64,000 bases of DNA from Candidatus Krumholzibacteriota bacterium (GCA_016932415.1 JAFGCX010000017.1:32310-96309); one strand, 5' to 3'. Positions 9,301-17,500 are shown, counted from the stretch's first letter. The notes: generated by a model from the letters alone, not told the origin. A program made the numbers and translations.

Positions 9301-11300
9301 TCGAACTGACACCGGTCGAACCTGTAATATTTTCTCCCGGCGATATGAAGATATTCACAGTTTCTCTCGATGTGGCAGAGGATGCCAGGGCGGCGAATTT
9401 CAGGCTGCTGTTGGAAGACCCCGATGATATATCTATAATCGATCATAATAACTCTGCCCTGGTCATTTTCGGCGGATCGACATTTCCCTGGTCGACCAAT
9501 ACGATCACTCTTAAAGATCCGGCGGTCGAGCTTCTGGTGGGCGTCGATACGCAACTTCCTGAAAAGGTCAACAGGGGACAGGAGACAGTACCAGCGTTCA
9601 GTCTTGTCATTGCGAATTCAGGGGGATCTTCGGCGGCCGATATCAGTGTTTCGGCGATCGAGTTCAAGACATTCGATATGTCGAATGAACCGCTCGCGCC
9701 ATCCGGTTTTCTGAAAAAGATAAGAATTCAGGATATGTACGGGTACAGTTATTTCGTCACCGATGTTTTCCCGCTTTCGTCAGGGATCCACTGTCTTTTC
9801 CAGCCCGAACTGGTCGTTTCAGCGCTGACTCCCCTGGTACTTAACGCATTTCTGGATTTCAGATCTGATCCCGAGCCATCCGCGTTCGCCATATCTTTAC
9901 ACGATTCGATCTCTGTTTCGGCCAGGGATATAAATTCCGGTCAGACTGTGGAAGTCAGGGCGAACGCATCCGAAGGATACGGGTTTCCTATGAATTGCGG
10001 CGAAGCGATTTTTATAGATCCTTTGAGCAGCTTTTCAATTTCAGGTGATGGACTTCTTCCCACCAGGATCACCGGTGGGCTCGACGATGTCGACGCTCTA
10101 CGCCTGACCCTTTGTCACACGGGAACAACCGGCGAATCTCCGGCGGCAGTATCGGGGCTTTCCCTGCGGCTGATCGACCAGACTGGAGGAGGTCTCGCGC
10201 AGAACAGTAAATTTTCAGCGATAAGAGTCGAATCGATCGACAGTGTTATCTGCGCAGTCTACCCTACCGCTCTCGATACTTCATCTTACATAAGGATGGA
10301 ATTTGACGATCCTGTCCTTATCGAACCGGAAGGTTCCGTGGTCCTTGATATATCGCTGGATATTGACCAGGATGCGGTTCCGGGATATTTCCAGATGCAT
10401 CTATACGGAACCGCGGTCGAAATACTTGACGCGACATCTGGAGCGGTTTTCGACAAACCGACAGGCGCTTTTCCCCTGTCGAGCGGATTGACCAACGTGG
10501 TGATCCCCGTGGGCAGCATCTCTTTCGAAGCCAGTGGAGTCCTGCCTGCGAATATTGCCGCGGGCGAGAAAGTAAAGGCATTCGACCTCCGGTTCTCAAG
10601 AAGCGCTGATTCAGGCGGCTCGACCGCCATGATCGATTTCATAACTCTTCACTTCGAGGATGAAAAGAAGATGCCGGTGGAGACAGCTTCCGATATCGCC
10701 GGAATCACCATCGAATCCGGGTCCGGGATGATAGAGACAGAGGCAGTCCAGATCGAAGATGGCGTAAGGGTGGATTTTATCGATCCTCAAAGACTTGAAT
10801 CGGAAGAAACACTCGATCTCGAACTTTTTCTCACCATCGCCCCCGGCACCGCGATCACGATGGTATCTGCCGCGATCAGGTCTGCCGATGATATTTCCGG
10901 CACTGACGAGACTACAGGCGATCCCGTCGCGGTGGGACTCGCCGATGGAAGCGCGTTTCCCTTTAATTCAGGGAGGGCAGCCCTGCTCTCGACTGAACTG
11001 GAAGACTCGTTTTCCAACTATCCCAACCCGTTTGTCGCCAGCAGAGAAAAGACGACGATCGTTTTTTTCATGCCGGATAATGGAACGGTGACGGTCCAGG
11101 TTTATACTATTCTGGGCCGCCTCGTCAGGACTCTGGCGCTCAATGAAGAACGTGGCGCGGGGCCACACCAGGATATTTCATGGGATGGACGAAATGGCAG
11201 GGGAGAAAAAGTGATCAACGGAGTCTACTACCTGGTTCTGAAAGCGAAAATCAATGGAAAGGAACAGGTCCTGAGACGAAAGGCCGCTTTGGTACGATGA
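3330..11300 (+). CDS. Giant repeat-containing surface protein with FlgD-like C-terminal domain
   Basis: Secreted protein of 2656 residues, probably displayed on the cell surface. A basic N-terminus and hydrophobic stretch (LLPTVAAILAFNYLLCASG) give a signal peptide ending near ALADQ-type cleavage around residue 47. A jelly-roll-like segment lies near residues 190-340. The middle has at least three tandem units of about 316 residues, each ending SGNDGP (coding positions 6744, 7695 and 8640) and carrying a GxFPLN-like motif; related FPW/FPL/FPFNSG motifs recur later. The last 90 residues (NYPNPF...GVYYLVLKA) are a FlgD Ig-like domain, common at the C-terminus of exported proteins in FCB-type lineages. 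No good ribosome binding site precedes the ATG at 3330, so the start is uncertain. The stop overlaps the next gene (ATGA). Function unknown. Confidence 0.85.
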   Translation: MLVSMDKMRKRSLKIAKKGKTGKLLPTVAAILAFNYLLCASGSRVLADQGGEWSPDRPQAAVAVTAGLWITEVSCPYDTLAINQKNIPVTVRVKNLSDSEISIQLLSLIFTYVSSGDHNSDYTVTGSPSADSLLSPDMTGTFEFDIDVNPDAITDVNISVKAVVVGEKQDNLQIISARSDDIIYALDSFSIVALDNNDGTYNWRAEWTEIGESDGPGIGKIQVVESPGNLRIGDPASYSPVGVSRAIKLGDAGRALLEFSWARDPAYGFNGTLVVEISENGTDGWETIFTVGSGPGTSFATQIFDMSDYISDDTAIRLMTSGTCSGIVYFDDIKVTPETLTGAFDWTVLSDVIFFTAALFDTKNSRVRADDGLLFVSDEEGVILNNIHYLNGGRPLISIPFEQETLYRLVIQFNSTFDWDWEPKESEEGYVAFNDSSLGFGRISAPRPGLKELLLSELMIGDEEADPADYLIGATKSDDPVIPWTMKTDPLLDPKVDDGKVKEYGALVEGLDPPRMIIDCRDDDKHWEITGNCESDRYYFHEVWFKPDLEWAHGDTADIFLHLGGKEPDENLDELHLLLRMIDDDYAGPVISDFSPEVLPAGAVDYITCLITDPSGVYDDESGAGGQGVYLLWDTDGSLEDDYNEMLMSPAGGGYFTSDGMVGGVAEGTDLVYRVFACDDDSDRGAPDRSCSVSSIQHIQILGSAIVFDNPSTLTPDFVYPGDEDQVFSIKVSNPNPENIVILPAVSYLQIDDGDSIITTYLANETLLVPGATQFPISFDPVDIPEDFSAPDSLELTLHLEGTFMGFIFWEQTWTASITNRLIVREPLLLIEAHSIASVDVNPGDRKIELMRLEISLDGIGDISIDSLVVLNPIGSEAERSGSDSNFERLYLYKEADVPETTGQIEEDAGEPLPASRPLGEGDSLLAEAVFENRRAVFDLSSGKVIHPGESVYYYIAADVDSFSARDGEYLDVEIDSPDSIHISGNASIFIDDLPLNSEGSCRIDGFLSFQARVVNVLPDTVYSGGSGELVLAVDLPGNGNSPDILSGLSAWNFGDYEANGLVEELILWADNGNGVFSSETDGSLGILSNTGGRFQISGLSQPIFGSKRFFLTAVFGQGFTENLLVRFGIPENGVEYISGNDGPLDSELINTHSQILIRREGVTIESFQSADRPDVLYPGDRNAEIFGMRVRNNTIGQAIIDSLSLASEMRLFECEPLKPVFLFLDDGDDTFDPEKDTILSETAWSEGEGFFGEIGIDIASGAEAVLYLATDIDSFRTADGETLSVWLDNVEDIYLSIETENPYEISGDFPLMVEEAPSTDGMLSFQIRLSAGDSTISGRTENIPVLDLVIPGNGCHDDTLTSITVVNDGTAGKEHIKRTVLWKDDGDGIFDPDSDEFLSELDQIETKKYNSSGLAVTLTGGSGERLFVSVDLEDAFTTGASIMAGIPRMGIGVASGNDGPSDKDIFSDKSILIPVPDRVTLYTSMLGNRRVHPGENDLLIMVIGAYNSYALPKTLQSIQLLRSGSARPEEILRAKAYSDADEDGFFDPASDRLLQTVESSGVLFEFDALLMTLAPYKSSQIFIAYDIPGEGVRDSVAVDFSIPDRTWVSFISGTTVIEGEFPLNSAGEDLIDGMVASQIEVATVNSARVSPGDMDVPCFSFRLPCNGTQGDSLISIVLENEGSGMPGIDIEYLKLWKEGGGEDGIYDPGEEEFIGYFMWNGSSWNTVSSLWEYIDCDGLSLHVTADFSEIAVDGRTVVLSLPVDAIEVRSGNDGPIDRPLISKAKITVTTDPIIVSFVPILPVTTGQVFDCELILSNVTDSLLTMVRPDSFMHFGDGGIAPLSGPFPESIDLEAHHDSSFTWSFNAVSQGKIVFQAKASEDGGIAQSRLEYSDTISIENIPDDFDIMIDDLSPVSLNRGHRAAEVFEMAVSYSSGCEQCAAVDFVSIELIFTDGAGTGLAVNDVASKITFEDETMVLFSAQTSSVTDSTIELTPVEPVIFSPGDMKIFTVSLDVAEDARAANFRLLLEDPDDISIIDHNNSALVIFGGSTFPWSTNTITLKDPAVELLVGVDTQLPEKVNRGQETVPAFSLVIANSGGSSAADISVSAIEFKTFDMSNEPLAPSGFLKKIRIQDMYGYSYFVTDVFPLSSGIHCLFQPELVVSALTPLVLNAFLDFRSDPEPSAFAISLHDSISVSARDINSGQTVEVRANASEGYGFPMNCGEAIFIDPLSSFSISGDGLLPTRITGGLDDVDALRLTLCHTGTTGESPAAVSGLSLRLIDQTGGGLAQNSKFSAIRVESIDSVICAVYPTALDTSSYIRMEFDDPVLIEPEGSVVLDISLDIDQDAVPGYFQMHLYGTAVEILDATSGAVFDKPTGAFPLSSGLTNVVIPVGSISFEASGVLPANIAAGEKVKAFDLRFSRSADSGGSTAMIDFITLHFEDEKKMPVETASDIAGITIESGSGMIETEAVQIEDGVRVDFIDPQRLESEETLDLELFLTIAPGTAITMVSAAIRSADDISGTDETTGDPVAVGLADGSAFPFNSGRAALLSTELEDSFSNYPNPFVASREKTTIVFFMPDNGTVTVQVYTILGRLVRTLALNEERGAGPHQDISWDGRNGRGEKVINGVYYLVLKAKINGKEQVLRRKAALVR

Positions 11301-13312
11301 TGTTTGTGCAGAGCAGAAAATATGTCGATGCCGTTCTGATATCGATGGCGATCCTCGCGCTCGGGGATCTTCCCCTGTTGGCCGGGGGCGAGGGAGGAGG
11401 CACGGAGTCTCCTTTTTCTCTTGGAGCGGGAGGTCGGAGTATTGCCATGGGAGGAGCGAAATGCGTGGTCTGGGGAGAGGCATATACGCTTCTCTGGAAT
11501 CCGGCCGGGTTGGAATATCTTGAACGCGGGGAGATCAATCTGTTCCACACCCCTCTTTTGGATGAAACGAGTTCCTATTCCTCCATTCTGGGTTCATATC
11601 CATTGACCGATTTCGGCGCGATATCGTTCGGAGTCCTCAGGCTCGATGTCGGCGGAATAGAACGCAGGGACCAGGAAAACCTGGTGATCGACGGAGAATT
11701 ATCAAACAGGCAGACGAGGTATCTTTTCGGGTATGCAAGGAAAATATACAGAGGACTGTCAGGCGGCGTGACGATGAAACTCGACCGTTTCGTCCAAGGG
11801 TCGTACAACGCCAGCGGGTTCGGTGTCGACGCCGGGTTCGGGGTCAAGTCTGATATTGACAATGAGGCGTTCGATGGAGCCGCGTTGGGACTTACACTGA
11901 TAAATATAATCGAACCGAAGCTTAAACTCGAAGACGAAGAATCGGGCGACCCGTATGGGACCAGGGTCGGATTTGCCGTTTGGAGGTCTCTTTCAGGGCG
12001 TTTCGATGACAGGCTGCTCGTAGCGGTCGATATGATCAAGACAAAACATGACGAAGCGCGGATACAAGCCGGGTTCGAATATTCAGTAAACCGGATGCTG
12101 GCTCTGCGTGGTGGATGGGATTCCGGTTCTCCGACCTTCGGGCTGGGATTCTCTCTTTCTTTCCTGCAGCTGGACTACGCCTGGCGAGACAGCGACCTTG
12201 AAAATTGTCATCTTTTCTCTCTTTCTTACAGATTCGGCAGCTCAAAGACGGAGCGGATCGAAAGACGGAAAAAAGAAAGAGAAGAGGAGATAAAAAGGGA
12301 GCTGGAAAGAGAGACGGCGAGGTATGAGACAAGGCAGATGGAAAACTACCTTGCGAAAGCGCGGGAAGCCCTGCGGCAGGACAAGTTCAGTCAGGCGGAG
12401 GATCATTTCAAAACAGTCCTTCTCTGGGACCCTGAAAACGAGGAAGCAAAGGCGGGAAACCTGAAAGCGCAAGGATATATCATTATTACCCTGGCGGATT
12501 CGCTTTTCGCCGATGGAAGTTATGGCGAAGCCCTTATGCATTATCGAAAGGGGAACGAGAAGCTCTCCATCAGCGCGATAGACGACAGGATCAGAGAATG
12601 CGAAAAACTGATCGGCCAGACCGCGGACCAGAGGCAGATGATCGATGCCGTCTTTGCCCATGCCGTTGAACTTTACTCCGAAAGGGACTGGACTGGCGCC
12701 GTGGCAGCTTTCGCGCAGGTACTCAGGTTGGATCCGGGGCATGATATTGCCAGGCATTATTATGATAAGGCGACGGCTAGGCACAAGGAAGATTACGCAA
12801 GGGTCCTTCAGCAGACCGGCGTTCTGGCGAGGAAAAAACGATACGGAGAAGCAATCGATCTTTTACGCTCTGGCCTGGACAAATTCAAGGGTGACGCCGA
12901 ACTGGAGAAAAAACTTGCCGAGGTCATGGAACTCAGACAAAGAGAAGAAATAAGCACCATGGAAAAAGAAAAACCGGCGGCCACGAAAGCGCCTCTGACG
13001 AAAGAAGAAGCCGATAACTTGAGGTTGATATATGAAAAAGGCGCTGAATATTTCAAAAACGGAAAATTCGACAGAGCGATCGTCGAGTGGGAAAAAGTGT
13101 GGCATGGATACCCCGGATCCGAGCAGATCGGAGAGTACCTGGTCAAGGCCTACCTTTACCGGGGGATGGAGCTTTACACGATGCATGATTACGAAGAAGC
13201 GCTCGAGATCTGGGGCAGGATATTGAAAGTAGATCCTGATAATGAAAAAGCTATCAGATATATAAGAAGGACAAAAGAGGAACTGAGCAGTCTCGAAAAT
13301 GTAGCCGGATAG
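11297..13312 (+). CDS. PorV/PorQ-like outer-membrane barrel protein with TPR tail
   Basis: Protein of 671 residues. A signal peptide (about residues 1-30) is followed by the PorV/UPF0164-type opening LGAGGRSIAMGGAKC and LLWNPAGLEYL, so residues about 33-315 should form an outer-membrane beta-barrel. A highly charged helical linker (ERRKKEREEEIKRE) leads into TPR repeats in the C-terminal half, for instance around residues 355-390, 480-520 and 575-660. The ATG at 11297 overlaps the previous stop as ATGA, so it is translationally coupled to the giant surface protein. PorV proteins act with type IX secretion in Bacteroidetes; I see no other type IX gene here, so a role in exporting or anchoring the upstream protein is inference. 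Confidence 0.8.
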   Translation: MMFVQSRKYVDAVLISMAILALGDLPLLAGGEGGGTESPFSLGAGGRSIAMGGAKCVVWGEAYTLLWNPAGLEYLERGEINLFHTPLLDETSSYSSILGSYPLTDFGAISFGVLRLDVGGIERRDQENLVIDGELSNRQTRYLFGYARKIYRGLSGGVTMKLDRFVQGSYNASGFGVDAGFGVKSDIDNEAFDGAALGLTLINIIEPKLKLEDEESGDPYGTRVGFAVWRSLSGRFDDRLLVAVDMIKTKHDEARIQAGFEYSVNRMLALRGGWDSGSPTFGLGFSLSFLQLDYAWRDSDLENCHLFSLSYRFGSSKTERIERRKKEREEEIKRELERETARYETRQMENYLAKAREALRQDKFSQAEDHFKTVLLWDPENEEAKAGNLKAQGYIIITLADSLFADGSYGEALMHYRKGNEKLSISAIDDRIRECEKLIGQTADQRQMIDAVFAHAVELYSERDWTGAVAAFAQVLRLDPGHDIARHYYDKATARHKEDYARVLQQTGVLARKKRYGEAIDLLRSGLDKFKGDAELEKKLAEVMELRQREEISTMEKEKPAATKAPLTKEEADNLRLIYEKGAEYFKNGKFDRAIVEWEKVWHGYPGSEQIGEYLVKAYLYRGMELYTMHDYEEALEIWGRILKVDPDNEKAIRYIRRTKEELSSLENVAG

Positions 13313-13322
13313 CCGAAAGGCG

Positions 13323-14882
13323 TTGAAAGACGTGAAGATATTAAGTCTGAAAATACAGATCACTTTATCAGTGATTCTTCTGGTCGCAGGTATTGTCGGG
13401 GCGTTTTCATTGACCGTTGCCAGGATACAGAAAAATATCGTTCTGGAAGAGATGACAGAGATCGTTATCCTCCAGGGCAGGAACCTCGCGCTGAATTATT
13501 CAAAGCCCCTTCTTCACAGCGATCCGGAGTTCGAGCTTCATCCGCATATCTCAAGAGTGCTTGAAAAGAACGCCGATATCATACAGATAATCGTTGTCGA
13601 TAACGCCGGTATAATCAAAGGACACAGCGATCTTAGAATGATCGACGGCAGGTACGCTCATTCCCCGGGATTGGAGAGAACGAAAGGGTCCTCGAGGCTG
13701 GACGGGATAGAAGAACTTCGTGAAAACGACGACATTCTTGAGGCGAAGATACCGATCATCGATCAGGATGAATCGATCGGTCATGTCTATCTGACATATT
13801 CAAAAAAGAGGATGCGGCAGGCGGTCGCCGCGATTTACAGCAGAGTCCTCAAGATCGGACTAAGCGCTCTTGTCGCGGGGTCTGTAATTTCCCTTCTGCT
13901 GGCGCTGCATATAACGAGACCCGTAAGTATACTGACCGAGGGCGCCGAGTTGATCGGGCAGGGGAATCTTGATACGAGGATCACCGTAAAATCAGGCAGA
14001 GAGATCCAGGCCCTCGCTGACACATTCAACCAGATGGCAGTGAGGCTTAAAAGCGACAGGATCGCGATGCTCGAAAAAGAAAGAATGGATAAGGAGCTTG
14101 AGATAGCGAAAAGCATCCAGGAAACGCTACTTCCGTCTGACATGCCGGTGATGAAAGGTTACCAGCTGGAAACGTATTATAATCCCGCTCAGGAGGTCGG
14201 GGGGGATTATTTCGATGTGATACCGATAGGCGGCAACAGGATAATGTTCATTGTCGGCGACGTGGCGGGAAAGGGAGTGCCGGGCCTGGTGATCATGGCC
14301 ATGGCCAGGGTCATGGTTAGGGATCTTGCCAAAAGAGGAGAAAACCCGGCAAGGTTGCTCAGATACCTTAATATCCACCTTGGGCAGGATATAAAGAACA
14401 ACATCTTTTTGACCCTTTTCTGTGGAATTCTCGATACGGAAAAGCGGACTTTCGATTACGCCAGCGCCGCTCATATGCCTATACTCTTTTATCGGCATAA
14501 AGAACAGACAGTCTATTCGCTTGGAACAAAAGCCAAGCCGCTTGGAATTTTCGACGATGATGTATTTTCCGTTGGGCTGGAGGAAAACAGACTAGTTCTC
14601 GAGCCTGGAGACCTGATACTGCAGTATACTGACGGGCTTACCGAGATGCGTAACCTGTCGGGTGATGAATATGGATTTGACAGGATCACATCGATCGTCA
14701 AAGGAAGCGCTCGCAAAGGGGCGCGTGATCTTCTTCCCGAGATCCTGAGCGATCTTGGTGAATTCAGGGCTGAAGCGGCGCAGAGCGATGATCTGACCCT
14801 TCTTGCTCTAAGCCTCACCGGGAACCGGATAATAGACGAAGTTGCCGGAGGCAAAAACGGAATGATGGTAAAGAGGGGCTGA
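13323..14882 (+). CDS. Membrane-bound PP2C-type serine phosphatase (RsbU/SpoIIE family) with HAMP
   Basis: Integral-membrane phosphatase expected to dephosphorylate a STAS-domain antagonist in a partner-switching pathway. Order: transmembrane helix (about residues 10-33), extracytoplasmic sensor (about 40-170), second helix (about 178-200), HAMP (about 195-250), PP2C/SpoIIE domain (about 290-505). Metal-binding motifs GDYFDV (near 293), VGDVAGKG (near 311), YTDGLTEM (near 434) and SDDLTLL (near 488) are all present, so it should be active. The start is a TTG ten bases after the preceding gene, close behind AAAGG; a GTG nine bases farther is an alternative. The next gene encodes a STAS domain, its likely substrate. 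Confidence 0.88.
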   Translation: MKDVKILSLKIQITLSVILLVAGIVGAFSLTVARIQKNIVLEEMTEIVILQGRNLALNYSKPLLHSDPEFELHPHISRVLEKNADIIQIIVVDNAGIIKGHSDLRMIDGRYAHSPGLERTKGSSRLDGIEELRENDDILEAKIPIIDQDESIGHVYLTYSKKRMRQAVAAIYSRVLKIGLSALVAGSVISLLLALHITRPVSILTEGAELIGQGNLDTRITVKSGREIQALADTFNQMAVRLKSDRIAMLEKERMDKELEIAKSIQETLLPSDMPVMKGYQLETYYNPAQEVGGDYFDVIPIGGNRIMFIVGDVAGKGVPGLVIMAMARVMVRDLAKRGENPARLLRYLNIHLGQDIKNNIFLTLFCGILDTEKRTFDYASAAHMPILFYRHKEQTVYSLGTKAKPLGIFDDDVFSVGLEENRLVLEPGDLILQYTDGLTEMRNLSGDEYGFDRITSIVKGSARKGARDLLPEILSDLGEFRAEAAQSDDLTLLALSLTGNRIIDEVAGGKNGMMVKRG

Positions 14883-14907
14883 ACAAAGGAACGACAGGCA
14901 GGAATCG

Positions 14908-15999
14908 ATGATTCTGGAAGAAATAAAATTTACTCCTTTTATTATCAGGGTCAGTGGCGATGAAAAACCGACTCCGGAATTCGCGATCAAGCTGATCAGC
15001 CTCGTGCACACGGCGGTTGAATGCAGGCTGGAGAGGATATTGCTTGCCCCACCGGATGATTATACGGTGTTCATGGAAAATGTTGTCAAAAATATCATTG
15101 ATAACAACGGGATAATCAAGAGGACGGCAGAAAAATCCCGACTCGAAAAAGATGTCGAAGGGAACGATATTATATGCAATGAAGAAAAATTCATATGCAT
15201 CCGGAACCGGATGACTCCGGATAAATATTCGCTACGGATCATGGCAACCATGGACAATGTCGAACTGGCTCCGAAAGTTTCCGCGATGATAACGAACATA
15301 CTTGGATTTCCAGGATTCATCTCTTTCGGGGTACGATTCAGCGTCTACGAACTGCTCAATAATATTGTCGAATACGGCATTTACCGTATCGATAAAGAAT
15401 GGATCGATCTTGAAATTGAGAAGGAAAACGACAGATTACTCATCTCTATAGCCGATGAAGGAATAGAATTCGATCCGACAAGCAGTGACGAGTTCAATCT
15501 TGATAATTACCTGAAAGGCGGTGCCAAAAGAGGCTTGGGCCTGATGATGATAAAGAAGCTTAACGAGAAAATGAAATACGCGAGAGAAAGAAAAACAAAC
15601 AGGGTGGTAATTGAAAAATTTGTTCCGGGAGAAGATATCCCGGGAAAGGAGAGGAATATGACGCCACTCAACATAGGGGTACCGAAATCGGTCGGCGAAG
15701 GGATATACAAGATCGAGCTTTCGGGAGATCTGGATTCCAAGGGAGCTCTGATTCTGGAAGAGACGATGAATGCGTTGCTCGAACGCAAAATACACAACGT
15801 CATACTTGATTTTGACAAGTTGACCTTTATCTCGAGCGCGGGAGTGGGGATGCTCCTGGGGCTCGTCTCGTCACTCAGGCGCGAGAAGGGGCAAGCGACC
15901 TTCATCAATGTCTCTGAGCACGTGAGATCAGTCTTCAATCTACTTAACCTGAATGATTATTTCGAGTTTTCAACGCCTGAAGAAGTTGCCGGGCGCTAA
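14908..15999 (+). CDS. Fused anti-sigma-type ATP-binding kinase and STAS antagonist
   Basis: Protein of 363 residues joining two normally separate partner-switching parts. Residues 1-120 are unrecognised. Residues about 130-235 are a GHKL ATPase like RsbW/SpoIIAB, with an N-box (YELLNNIVEYG), a G1 box (ADEGIEFDP) and a glycine-rich lid (KRGLGLMMIKKL). Residues 251-363 are a STAS anti-anti-sigma domain (RsbV/SpoIIAA type) with the phosphorylation loop FISSAGVGML; Ser310 aligns with the phosphorylated serine of SpoIIAA. The start has AGGAATCG upstream. A strong internal ribosome binding site precedes codon 251, so the STAS domain may also be made alone. It lies between an RsbU-type phosphatase and a histidine kinase; no sigma factor gene is nearby. 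Confidence 0.88.
   Translation: MILEEIKFTPFIIRVSGDEKPTPEFAIKLISLVHTAVECRLERILLAPPDDYTVFMENVVKNIIDNNGIIKRTAEKSRLEKDVEGNDIICNEEKFICIRNRMTPDKYSLRIMATMDNVELAPKVSAMITNILGFPGFISFGVRFSVYELLNNIVEYGIYRIDKEWIDLEIEKENDRLLISIADEGIEFDPTSSDEFNLDNYLKGGAKRGLGLMMIKKLNEKMKYARERKTNRVVIEKFVPGEDIPGKERNMTPLNIGVPKSVGEGIYKIELSGDLDSKGALILEETMNALLERKIHNVILDFDKLTFISSAGVGMLLGLVSSLRREKGQATFINVSEHVRSVFNLLNLNDYFEFSTPEEVAGR
15645..15660 (+). promoter_or_regulatory. Internal ribosome binding site and ATG at the STAS domain
   Basis: Inside the kinase-STAS fusion, AAAGGAGAGG (15645-15654) precedes an in-frame ATG (15658-15660) at optimal spacing. The ATG falls exactly at the boundary between the GHKL and STAS domains. Use of this site would yield a separate 113-residue STAS protein. 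That it is used is inference. Confidence 0.5.
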
Positions 16000-16025
16000 A
16001 ATAACCTCAGTGAAAAAGGGCCGAA

Positions 16026-17471
16026 ATGACTGCGGCGGCAAGTATTGATGAGGAAAAAAAGACCGAATTGACGGTCGAAAAGACGAGGACCAGCCTTGAC
16101 AACCGCGATTATTCATTCGATGCGCTTTTCCGTCTTTTTGAGAAACTCGGGACGACTCTCGAACTTGACAAGGTCATCAGGCTTTTTGTCATGACCTTGG
16201 CCGGGCAATTGAGCCTGGGGCAGATATCATTCTATCTTTTTTCGAGGAAAACGGAAAAACTCGATTTATACTATTCACTCGGACTGGGCCGGGAAAACAG
16301 CGTTGATTCAATCTCAATCGATTCAGGTTTTGTCAATTGGCTTTTGTCGCGGGGATATCCGGCTAAGATAGAACTATTCGTGGCGAAACCGGATGATAAC
16401 AGCGACGAAGATCAGAATGTCAAAAACCTACTGGTGGACGACTCGTTCAGGTACGCTTATCCACTGATCGATGGAGGCGAACTGCAGGGGATGATAATTT
16501 TCGGTGACAGGATCACCGGTGAAGGATTCACCGATTTCAATATAGAGATACTCCACATGATGACGAGGATCGCGTCAATGACTGTTAAAAACGCGGCACT
16601 CTACGAACATATGGTTCAATCCAGGATAAAACTAGAGAACTTCTCGAAAATGAAAAGAGAATTCATGCATCATACGTCGCATGAACTGAGAACGCCATTG
16701 ACAATACTTAAAAGTTCCCTCTCCTCGATCGATCCGAGGGAAGGAAGCGACGCGATGCTTGTCAATATAGCCATGGAAGCTGTCAATAAGCTCGCCGAAC
16801 TGGTAGAACAGGTCCTTTCCCTGAACGCCGTAGAATCGGACGAGTCGTTTTTTAATTTCCAGAAAACAGAGATGGCCGGGTTCCTCGAAAAATATTCGAC
16901 AGATATCATTTCCGTTCTGGCCGAAAAAGGGATAACGTTGAAATTCGATAAAATCGGAGAGGCGAGAATAATCAGGGCCGATTCGGCAAAGATACGCATC
17001 GCCCTGGACAGGATAATCGATAACGCGGTCTCCTCACTCTACACGGGCGGTACAATCTGTCTTGAGAGTTCTTTCAACGTCAATGATCCGGACGATTCTG
17101 AAGGAGTCGAGATTAGGGGGGGAGCCCCGGGAGTTGAATCCACCTTTTTAGCTGAGAACAGACGTGAAGAAGAAGGATACGGGGAAGGCGCTGGTCGTTC
17201 GATAGACAAAATAAAAGCCGGGGATGATTTCGAAGGGTATTTCGTGATACGTATCAGGGATGATGGCGTCGGTATACCCGCCGGAGAGATCAAGGATATG
17301 GGAGAACCGTTCACCAGAGCTTCCAACTCAAGGACAAGCGAAGTTAAAGGGCTCGGTCTCGGGCTTTCAGTCTCGCAGAAGATAATCGCCGGTCACGGCG
17401 GGCACCTTCTATGTAAAAGTTCAGAAGGGAACGGGGCCGAATTTTCCATATGGCTTCCTGTCGCGAAGTGA
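16026..17471 (+). CDS. GAF-domain sensor histidine kinase
   Basis: Soluble histidine kinase of 481 residues without evident membrane segments. Residues about 30-200 resemble a GAF sensor domain. The HisKA dimerisation domain carries the H-box HHTSHELRTPLTIL with phospho-acceptor His219, and the ATPase domain has an N-box (DRIIDNAVSSL), G1 (RIRDDGVGIPAGEI) and G2 (GLGLGLSVSQKI). A poorly conserved insert of about 45 residues (roughly 355-400) lies between the N and G1 boxes. The ATG at 16026 is preceded by AAAGGG. It is the last of five co-directional genes with gaps of 26 bases or fewer; no response regulator follows, so its partner must be elsewhere or it acts with the partner-switching proteins just upstream. 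Confidence 0.88.
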   Translation: MTAAASIDEEKKTELTVEKTRTSLDNRDYSFDALFRLFEKLGTTLELDKVIRLFVMTLAGQLSLGQISFYLFSRKTEKLDLYYSLGLGRENSVDSISIDSGFVNWLLSRGYPAKIELFVAKPDDNSDEDQNVKNLLVDDSFRYAYPLIDGGELQGMIIFGDRITGEGFTDFNIEILHMMTRIASMTVKNAALYEHMVQSRIKLENFSKMKREFMHHTSHELRTPLTILKSSLSSIDPREGSDAMLVNIAMEAVNKLAELVEQVLSLNAVESDESFFNFQKTEMAGFLEKYSTDIISVLAEKGITLKFDKIGEARIIRADSAKIRIALDRIIDNAVSSLYTGGTICLESSFNVNDPDDSEGVEIRGGAPGVESTFLAENRREEEGYGEGAGRSIDKIKAGDDFEGYFVIRIRDDGVGIPAGEIKDMGEPFTRASNSRTSEVKGLGLGLSVSQKIIAGHGGHLLCKSSEGNGAEFSIWLPVAK

Positions 17472-17500
17472 CAGACACCACAAAAGGATTCCCAGTCATT

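Noticed and set aside
3330-13312. Type IX secretion locus
   Set aside because: The C-terminal domain is FlgD-like, not a typical type IX sorting domain, and apart from the PorV-like barrel no other type IX component is present.
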